A DNA stretch of 26,856 nucleotides, taken from IMG/VR virus record IMGVR_UViG_3300035662_000142, positions 1-26,856 of that record; one strand, 5' to 3'. The translations under genes and the position numbers were made by a program. A model generated the notes under the pieces. It saw nothing but the letters and a program-made list of their open reading frames with translations, did no database searches and was not told the origin of the DNA. Numbering within the stretch: the first letter of the stretch is position 1; each line of letters starts with the position of its first letter. This DNA is from a virus. Shown one piece after another: positions 17,335 through 24,112 of the stretch.

Positions 17335-19437
17335 CTAGAACCAGCGCCCGATGGCGTGGGCGCGGATCCAGAGCGTGTCGCCGGTCACGAAGGTGGTACT
17401 GGCGGCCGAATTGATTTCAATGTCGAAGTTGCAGAGGCTGGTGCTATGTGCTGTGGGGATTACTTGACAATCCCTGAGCTTGTTTTGCGTGCTAGCTATC
17501 GTTTCATTTGCCGAATTACGTTTGGACAGTGCTGCGGTCACTGTCACCGTATTCGCCCCGATCGCAAACGCAGCAGGGAAACTCCATTGGCGGGTCATGA
17601 GTTTGGACGTAACGATTTGGGTAACCTCCAGCCAGGCCCAGCACTCTTGCGTACCGTTTGCGTGACGCACGAACTCGCCATTGGCATTGATGCCACGCTG
17701 CAGAGCGTTTGTGCTGCCGTTGTGGCTGGTGCCAGCCGTGTAAACCTGGGCGCCATCCTCCACAAGGGCAACGCTATCTTCGATGAAGTTGGTTGACGTG
17801 GTTCTATCGAACGAGCCCTCAGCGTCAGCAACGAGTCGGCCCAGCCTCTTCACGACAGCCGCACCGTTGTAGCTGCCGCCAAACACATGCACCCGGCCAC
17901 CAGCCGACCCGGTGAAGAACTCAAGCTCTGTGGGGTCCCAGTTGGCGAAGCTCGCCGAGAAAGTGCAGTTGTTGCAGAACACATCGCCTGCGATAGCGAT
18001 TGCGATCCGGTGCGTCAGATCGGCTCCAGTGCAGTCGCTCAGCGATAGCGTGGCATCGGGGCCCTGCAGGTTGGCGATCACCCCAGCGGCCCGATCAAAG
18101 TTGCAGGTGTTGGCAACAACGGTGGAACCGGAAATCGCCATGAGCCAGTTGGGCGAGGCAGCGCCACAGTCCTTGAACGATCCAGCAGAAACCGTCACCT
18201 GATTGCCGTCGAAGGCATTGATCACCAACCCGTCGATGTTGTCCCACTTCGCACCACGGGCGGACACAAGCGAACGTGCGGTCCTGAGTCCTCTGGTGGA
18301 CCCGCTGCAGTCGCAGCTGTCGAACTGAACGTGAGAGCCGCGAGAGACAAAGATGGCAACGTGATTGCTGTCGTTCGTGTCGGTGCCGTTGTTGCGGAGG
18401 TCTGCATTGGGGCACGCGGCGGACGAGGCGTAGGTGATCCAGACGCCACGCTGCAGCCCGTCCGTGCACACCATGCCCTGGATGGTGTTGGACACATTGG
18501 CCCGGCCGCCGGTCAGATTGCTGCCTTCGATCGCCTGGATGTTGGCCACCCGCGCTCGCCTGAATCCCTTGAGCGCATTGATGTGGGCCCTGGAATGGAA
18601 CAGCACCAGCCCGTGATCCGCCCTGGCGTCACAGTCGAGGATGATGTCCCACGCCGGGGCCGTTGCGTTGTAGCACTCCACCACCCCGCGCCGTTGCTCT
18701 GGCAGCTCGGGTGGCGCGAAGGCTGGTGCCGACCAGTTGGGGCCCACCAGCACTTCAGCATCTTCACTGGCCAGCCTGAATCTTGAGTAGTCGCCATTGC
18801 GCAACTGGTTGGTGTTATCAATCGTCTCGCCCGATTCAATCAACACCGTTACATCCACAGTCGACATTACCAGCGTGCAGGCGGCCTGAATCGTTGGCGC
18901 CACGCTGGGGATCCTGACCGTTGTGTTTTCGGCAAATACAATCCTTTTGCCGTTTGCCGCTGCATCGGTGAACGCTGCAGCCAGTGCTGTGTCATTCGCA
19001 CCGGCTGGTACGAAGATCAGGTTGGCGTGCGTGTGACCGGCTGCTGCAGCGCCCACGCTGGTGTAGGAGATCGTTCGGGGAGATCCACCGTTGAACGTCC
19101 CGCCAGGTGATGCACCGCCTTCATCGTCAAACGTGAGCGCGTTGCCCAGAGAGACGCCAGATGGCAGGGTGCCTGGAGCCAGCTTGTTAAGCGGGATCTC
19201 CTCAAACGCTGTCCCGCTGGGCCCCTGGACGCCAGGGACGGCCAGTGCCAGTGCGGGCTGCGCGGATCCATTCACCGCGACGCCATCGCCGCGTGATTGA
19301 ACCAGCGCAATGGATTGTTCGCCGCCGCCAACCAGGGAAACCTTGACTTGCGCGACATCATCCGGCGCAGCCATCAGGCCCCGGCCATCGTCGATCAGGG
19401 AAATCTTGATCTGCGATGCGTTATCCAGCGCAGCCAT
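17335..19437 (-). CDS. Tail spike/fibre protein with predicted beta-helix
   Basis: A 700-residue protein. The N-terminus holds two copies of a roughly 21-residue unit (MAALDNASQIKISLIDDG and MAAPDDVAQVKVSLVGGG). A linker with PGVQGPSG and the fibre-type SVGAAAAGHTHAN follow. Residues about 155-570 contain many short strands with Asn/Gly/Cys/Thr turns (VQFDSCDCSGSTRG, VTVSAGSFKDCG, VFCNNCTFSASF), as expected for a right-handed parallel beta-helix. The last 110 residues form a separate beta domain (CWAWLEVTQIV), probably for receptor binding. There is no catalytic signature for a depolymerase that I can name. Its ATG overlaps the upstream stop. Confidence 0.75.
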   Translation of the reverse strand: MAALDNASQIKISLIDDGRGLMAAPDDVAQVKVSLVGGGEQSIALVQSRGDGVAVNGSAQPALALAVPGVQGPSGTAFEEIPLNKLAPGTLPSGVSLGNALTFDDEGGASPGGTFNGGSPRTISYTSVGAAAAGHTHANLIFVPAGANDTALAAAFTDAAANGKRIVFAENTTVRIPSVAPTIQAACTLVMSTVDVTVLIESGETIDNTNQLRNGDYSRFRLASEDAEVLVGPNWSAPAFAPPELPEQRRGVVECYNATAPAWDIILDCDARADHGLVLFHSRAHINALKGFRRARVANIQAIEGSNLTGGRANVSNTIQGMVCTDGLQRGVWITYASSAACPNADLRNNGTDTNDSNHVAIFVSRGSHVQFDSCDCSGSTRGLRTARSLVSARGAKWDNIDGLVINAFDGNQVTVSAGSFKDCGAASPNWLMAISGSTVVANTCNFDRAAGVIANLQGPDATLSLSDCTGADLTHRIAIAIAGDVFCNNCTFSASFANWDPTELEFFTGSAGGRVHVFGGSYNGAAVVKRLGRLVADAEGSFDRTTSTNFIEDSVALVEDGAQVYTAGTSHNGSTNALQRGINANGEFVRHANGTQECWAWLEVTQIVTSKLMTRQWSFPAAFAIGANTVTVTAALSKRNSANETIASTQNKLRDCQVIPTAHSTSLCNFDIEINSAASTTFVTGDTLWIRAHAIGRWF

Positions 19438-20069
19438 CAGGAGTTCCGGGAATAGGTTTTCGCCACCGTCGCCACACCCTGCAGCCAGTAGTAACGCTCA
19501 CCAGCGCCGCTGGTCAGCGAGGCATCCCACCCGTAGCGGCCCACCTCCAACCCGGCGGCGGTTGAAGGTGTCATGGCGATGCTCACCAGGCCGTCAGCAG
19601 CGGTTTCCAGCGCACAGGTGAAAGTGGCCTTCTGTAGATCGTCCACCAGCCCCTTCACATCGGCGTCGGCGGTGTAGCCGGTCAGGTCAACCGGCCGGGC
19701 AACCACCATCGGGTCAAGCGCGGTGTTCGCCACCGTGATGGGGCTGCCGCCGCTGGTGGCCGAGACGGTGAATGCGCTGCTGGTCAGACCAGTGGCAGAG
19801 ACGAAATACACCTGATTGAGCGTTAGCCCGACAGGTACGTCTGGCGCCTCAGGCGTACCTGTCGCCGGCAGCGTGGCCTCTGCATCGCCCGGCGGCACAA
19901 TCACCACCTTGTCGCCAGCGCTCAGGCCGTGGCCCGGCACGGTAAAGATCGGATTGCCGGTGGTCACGGTGAACGCCGTGATGGCCTGCTGTTTCTGCAG
20001 CGCCCGGAACACTGCCCGGAATGTTGAGTTCTGCAGGATCGTGATATTTAGCTTGGCGGGGTAGATCAC
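19437..20069 (-). CDS. Phage tail/baseplate accessory protein
   Basis: 210 residues from a GTG with a GGAGG Shine-Dalgarno (MIYPAKLNITILQNSTFRAV). The N-terminal 30 residues resemble the start of BppU-like or baseplate upper proteins. Residues 33-125 form a beta-sandwich-like repeat (GHGLSAGDKVVIVPPGD). The C-terminal half (ADADVKGLVDDLQKATFTCA, GRYGWDASLTSG) resembles phage domains that describe polymer-like tail ligands. It lies between the tail fibre and the spike. The family is uncertain. Confidence 0.6.
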   Translation of the reverse strand: MIYPAKLNITILQNSTFRAVFRALQKQQAITAFTVTTGNPIFTVPGHGLSAGDKVVIVPPGDAEATLPATGTPEAPDVPVGLTLNQVYFVSATGLTSSAFTVSATSGGSPITVANTALDPMVVARPVDLTGYTADADVKGLVDDLQKATFTCALETAADGLVSIAMTPSTAAGLEVGRYGWDASLTSGAGERYYWLQGVATVAKTYSRNS

Positions 20070-20242
20070 TGAGCCTCCACCTCCGCGGCCACCACCTCAG
20101 GCGCAGCCGGCTCAGGCCTGACCACCTCAACCGCTGCTAGGAACGCATCGATCTGCCCAGCGGCGAGCTGCTTAAGGATCGCGTTGCCGCTGGCGTGGGC
20201 CACGCCGTAGGCGGTGATCAGCTGGATCAACTGCTCTTTCAT
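20066..20242 (-). CDS. Small hypothetical helical protein
   Basis: 58 residues if started at the ATG at 20242 (MKEQLIQLITAYGVAHASGN), which has a GGAG five bases upstream. An in-frame ATG at 20263, overlapping the fibre stop, is the alternative. The N-terminal helical half is followed by an acidic Glu/Val/Pro-rich tail (EPAAPEVVAAEVEAQ). Possibly a small chaperone or structural peptide for the fibre. The family is unknown. Confidence 0.6.
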   Translation of the reverse strand: MKEQLIQLITAYGVAHASGNAILKQLAAGQIDAFLAAVEVVRPEPAAPEVVAAEVEAQ

Positions 20243-20262
20243 CGGGGCTCCTGTCCTGTCCA

Positions 20263-22710
20263 TCAGGCTAGAGACTGCAGCGCTGCTTCCAGCGCGGCGA
20301 TCCTGGCCTCATGGTCGTTGGCCACGTTGATCAGGTGCACGCAGAAGCGGTCGTAGCTCACGCCCTCTGCCTGCCCGCCGAGGCCCCACATCACCATCTC
20401 CGGCGCATACTCCGCCACCTCTTCAGCGATCAGGCCCCACACCCTGATGGTCGGATCGTCGCTGGTGTTCTCCGGGTTGGGCAGGTAGCTCACCGGCCTG
20501 GTGGCCGACAGGATCCGGCGGCTTTCGGCCAGCGGTGCCGTCTCGATCTCGATCTTGTATTTCCGCGATGACGTGACCCGCTGCACCTGATCGTTGGCGG
20601 TGTTCAGAAATACGTTGGCGCTCACCCCTGTAGTGGTATTGGTGCGGATGCCTGAGCTGAACACCGTGCCGTTAGCGGTGAACGTGCCATCGCTCACCAG
20701 TGCGTTGGAGAACGTCTTGGCCCCGCCGATGGTTTGCGCGCCGCTGGAGTAGACGCCGTTGGTCACAGTGGCGGCGTTGCCGGTGATGTCGGTGGACCAC
20801 CGCAGGCCCGTGGCCGTGCTGCTATCCGCTACCAGCACCTGGCCGTTGGTGCCCACCGTCAACTTGGTGAGGGTCGTGGCGGCGCTGGCCGCCAGCAGAT
20901 CGCCCTTGGCGTAGCTGGCCAGATTGGTGCCACCCCTGGCGACCGCCAGCGTGCCGCTGGTCAGGTTGCTGGCGTTGCGGCACTCGTTGCTCACCTCCTC
21001 GATCGCCAGCTGCACGTTGGTGGCAGCGACTTGCCCCGTAGGGACAAAATCCACACCGCTGGCAGTCTGGGTGGTGTATCCGGCGCTGGTGTCCACCTCG
21101 ACCCATGCCGTGCCGGTGGAAAGCAGCAGATCAGGCGGCGCCAGCGCAACAGCAGGCGCGGGGCTGGTGCCGGTGCCGCTCTCGCTCACCACCAGGTAAT
21201 AGCCCGAGTTGGCCGCCGCAGCGGCAGGCAATGCGTTGCCGACCACTAGGCCCAATGCTGCGCCCTCGGCGGTGGTGCTGGCCACCTCGTTCTGGTCAGC
21301 GTCATAGGTGCCGGCGAACTTGACCGCGCCGGTGCTGATCCCGATCGGCTGCCAGACGTTGCCATCCCACATGAAGAAGGCTTTATCGATCGGGTTGAAG
21401 TGCAACTGGCTGATGTACTCAGCGACGGGGATTGCCTCGCCGATCTTCCCCACGCTGTAATCCGCCAGCTTGGCCCCGGTCACGGCGTCGTTCGCCAGTC
21501 GATCGGTCGGGAACTCGCCGGCTGTGATCTTGTTGGCGTTCAGGTCGGGGATGTTCGCCTCTGGGATGGTCGGCGCTAGATGCTGCTGCCACTCGCTGCC
21601 GGTCCATGTCCACTCCACGCCCGTGGCAGCGTTGAACCACTGCTGCCCCACAAACGCCCCGCTGCCGGACGGCGATCCGTTGCTCACCACGGCAGCCGAC
21701 TGATCCGCCAGCTTGGCGGCGGTGATCGCATCATCCTTCACCGCGCCGGTGGGGATGCTGAGCGCGGCGTACTTGAGCTCGGTGATCGCCCCATCGGCGA
21801 TCGTTGCGGCGAATGTGCCGGTTCCGGTGCCGGTCACATCACCGGTGAGGGTGATGGTCTGATCGCCGGTATTCGTGCCGGAGCTGGTGCCTGCGAACGT
21901 CGATCCGTCCGTCCAGGTGCCGGATGCTGTCGCCAGCGTTCCCAGGCCTAGTGTGCTGCGTTGCGCTGCAGCATCCACGCCAGCGATCAGGGCGCGGCCA
22001 GCAGCAGTCAGCGGCACTTCCTCAACCGGCCCCGCACCAGCGGAGCTGCGGCCCAGCAGGCGATCGGTGGCAGAGACGTTCTGAATGCGGTCGTAGGTGA
22101 CGGCACCGGCGGCAATCTTGGCCGTGGCCACTGCCCCGGCGCCTAGCTTGGCCTCCAGCACCGCCCCATCGGCCAGCTTGCCGCTGGTCACGTTCAGATC
22201 CGCCAGCGCGGCGGTATTCACCGATCCGGCGGCATAGGCAGCCGAACCAAGCGGCGTCACCTTCGCAGTGGTCACAGCCCCGTCAGCCAGCTTTCCGGTG
22301 GTCACCTGCAGATCGCCGATGCCGGCGGTGGGCATCACCACCTGCTGAAATGCTGCGCCGTCCCACACCTGCAGATTGCCGGTGCCGCTGTGCAGCCACC
22401 CACGGCCGCGATGGTTCCCCGTGCTGGGGGCTGTGACCGCAACGGCTGTTGCCGCATCGGCGGCCATCTTGGCGGCGGTGAGCACGCCATCGCCGATCGC
22501 CGCAGCACCCAGCTTGGTAGTGCTGGTCTGATCCAGCTTGGCTAGGTCGATCTCCCCAGCGTCCACCAGATCGATGCCGGCGGCGATCAGATCCTTCAGC
22601 GTGATCCGCTTCGTCTCGCTGGCGGAGATGTCGGCGATGGGCACCACATCATTAGCCGCCGCACCCGCCTTTGACAGGGCCGTGAGCTGGGTTATCCGCT
22701 GATCAGCCAA
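20263..22710 (-). CDS. Tail fibre protein with C-terminal S74-type chaperone domain
   Basis: 815 residues from a TTG start (MADQRITQLTALSKAG), a typical fibre N-terminus. The shaft is made of repeats around KLADGAV / GAVTTAK and GGT/GTG-rich beta segments (GDVTGTGTGTFAATI). Two WDG-type modules (NLQVWDGAAFQQVV, AFFMWDGNVWQPIG) are probable carbohydrate or attachment domains. Residues 714-815 form an intramolecular chaperone of the S74/endosialidase type: SSRKYKIEIETAPL with the Ser-Lys pair, WGLIAEEVAEYAPEMVMW, then a C-terminal coiled coil ARIAALEAALQSL. Relatives trimerise the fibre and then cleave themselves off. Confidence 0.85.
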   Translation of the reverse strand: MADQRITQLTALSKAGAAANDVVPIADISASETKRITLKDLIAAGIDLVDAGEIDLAKLDQTSTTKLGAAAIGDGVLTAAKMAADAATAVAVTAPSTGNHRGRGWLHSGTGNLQVWDGAAFQQVVMPTAGIGDLQVTTGKLADGAVTTAKVTPLGSAAYAAGSVNTAALADLNVTSGKLADGAVLEAKLGAGAVATAKIAAGAVTYDRIQNVSATDRLLGRSSAGAGPVEEVPLTAAGRALIAGVDAAAQRSTLGLGTLATASGTWTDGSTFAGTSSGTNTGDQTITLTGDVTGTGTGTFAATIADGAITELKYAALSIPTGAVKDDAITAAKLADQSAAVVSNGSPSGSGAFVGQQWFNAATGVEWTWTGSEWQQHLAPTIPEANIPDLNANKITAGEFPTDRLANDAVTGAKLADYSVGKIGEAIPVAEYISQLHFNPIDKAFFMWDGNVWQPIGISTGAVKFAGTYDADQNEVASTTAEGAALGLVVGNALPAAAAANSGYYLVVSESGTGTSPAPAVALAPPDLLLSTGTAWVEVDTSAGYTTQTASGVDFVPTGQVAATNVQLAIEEVSNECRNASNLTSGTLAVARGGTNLASYAKGDLLAASAATTLTKLTVGTNGQVLVADSSTATGLRWSTDITGNAATVTNGVYSSGAQTIGGAKTFSNALVSDGTFTANGTVFSSGIRTNTTTGVSANVFLNTANDQVQRVTSSRKYKIEIETAPLAESRRILSATRPVSYLPNPENTSDDPTIRVWGLIAEEVAEYAPEMVMWGLGGQAEGVSYDRFCVHLINVANDHEARIAALEAALQSLA

Positions 22711-22757
22711 GGGTGCGCCTCACCGCGACCGTCCACAGGATCAGGCTATGGAGGGCC

Positions 22758-23642
22758 TCAGTCGTCCACTTCCTGCAGCAGATAGTCCAGTGACTGCTCC
22801 AGCTCAATGCGGTCGTCATCCTCCTTCAGGATATAGTTAGCCGGCTTGCCATACACCAGCTGGATTTCATCGGTGGTGACAAAATCAATGGCGCAGCGCA
22901 CGATGTCGTCAGCGCGCACCTGCACACCGGAGCGATTTACCACTGCGGTCAGGTTGTAGAAGATCGTATCAACCGTGGGGTCAATGTCCTTGTCGGTCAG
23001 ATACAGGGCTAGATCAAACTCGCTGCCGATCTCCACCCGCTGGATCAGCTGCAGCAGCAGCAGAGACGGCTCAGTAAGCCCGATCGTGCGGTAGTTGAAC
23101 TCACACTCGATCCGCCCAGCGCCGCTGATCAGGCCGGCGGATAGCTGCTGGCGAAACCGATCATTGAGGCTTGTGGCGTCAATTGTCTGCCGGTCGGTGT
23201 TGAACTCGTAGCCCTCCACCGATCCCAATAGGTTGAACTGCACATCACGCACGCGCACGCTGATCTGCAGCGGGTCGCCGGTGAATGCTGCCAGCGGAAT
23301 CTCATTGGCGCGGACGTTGTTGACCGCATCGGTGAAGGTCGGGAAGAACCGCAGGCCGCCCACGGCGTTGACATGCACGTAGGCCGTAAAACTCGCTTCT
23401 GCCGGATCGCCGCTGGCCAGGCCCCAGGTGGACGGCGGGAAGCACGCCAGCCCGCGGGCATCTGTGGTGCTGATGTCCAGCCGGTCGCCGATCAGGATGT
23501 TGTTGATCGCCCGATCGAACGACAGCCGATTCAGCGACGTGTTCACGTCGTCAGGAATCACCTGATCGCTGAGCTGGCCGATGAATGACTTGGTGCCACG
23601 CCTCAGCTTGACGTTGCCTTTTGTGCCGAGGTAGTAAGTCAT
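22758..23642 (-). CDS. Phage tail protein, probable tube-type structural protein
   Basis: A 294-residue beta-rich protein starting MTYYLGTKGNVKLRRGTKSF. It contains IPDDVNTSLNRLSFDRAINN, RVRDVQFNLLGSVEGYEFNT and TEPSLLLLQLIQRVEIGS. The pattern and its position between the small tail gene and the fibre suggest a tail tube or tail-completion protein, and the early part resembles the start of the 24082 product's likely family. No motif allows a firm assignment. Its ATG overlaps the upstream stop (TGATG). Confidence 0.65.
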   Translation of the reverse strand: MTYYLGTKGNVKLRRGTKSFIGQLSDQVIPDDVNTSLNRLSFDRAINNILIGDRLDISTTDARGLACFPPSTWGLASGDPAEASFTAYVHVNAVGGLRFFPTFTDAVNNVRANEIPLAAFTGDPLQISVRVRDVQFNLLGSVEGYEFNTDRQTIDATSLNDRFRQQLSAGLISGAGRIECEFNYRTIGLTEPSLLLLQLIQRVEIGSEFDLALYLTDKDIDPTVDTIFYNLTAVVNRSGVQVRADDIVRCAIDFVTTDEIQLVYGKPANYILKEDDDRIELEQSLDYLLQEVDD

Positions 23643-24082
23643 CAGTTGGCCTGATTGATGGCCTCGTCAAAGTCTCCGTCCATCGTGAACTGAATTGGCA
23701 CCACCACCAGCTCACCCACCGCCGAGCCGATCACAGCGTTGGTGATGTAGGCATACATCTTGATGTCGTCAAGGCCGCCGGTGTCTACGTCCAGCTCCAG
23801 GAAGACCCGGTCCTGTTCGGTGATGGCGCCCCGCTTGTGGATCTTGGCCAGTAGCGCGGTAAACTGCGTTTTCTGCGCCGACTCGCCCGGCTCCAGCCGG
23901 TAATACATCAGCGTCGCGCTGCCGGTCGCTCCCTTCAGCGATGGGATGAATGACCGCGCATCAGCGCCTAGGTCAGCGGTGGGCAGCAGATCAACGCTGG
24001 TTTCCACAGACCAGTTCTGCACCTTCGCGACAGGCTTGCCGCTGAAGATCAGCCCCCCGGTTCGACCTGTGTAGAAACCCAT
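23642..24082 (-). CDS. Phage tail tube-like protein
   Basis: A 146-residue protein starting MGFYTGRTGGLIFSGKPVAK. It continues with VQNWSVETSVDLLPTADLG, GATGSATLMYYRLEPGES and a C-terminal VVVPIQFTMDGDFDEAI. Small size, a beta-rich pattern and V-x-N-W-S-V-E-T near residue 20 are typical of major tail tube subunits of siphoviruses. It lies directly after the large tail-tip protein in the direction of transcription, which is unusual if it were the main tube protein. Confidence 0.6.
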   Translation of the reverse strand: MGFYTGRTGGLIFSGKPVAKVQNWSVETSVDLLPTADLGADARSFIPSLKGATGSATLMYYRLEPGESAQKTQFTALLAKIHKRGAITEQDRVFLELDVDTGGLDDIKMYAYITNAVIGSAVGELVVVPIQFTMDGDFDEAINQAN

Positions 24083-24112
24083 CAGCTGGCGCCCTCCTGC
24101 ATCTCAGGCTAC

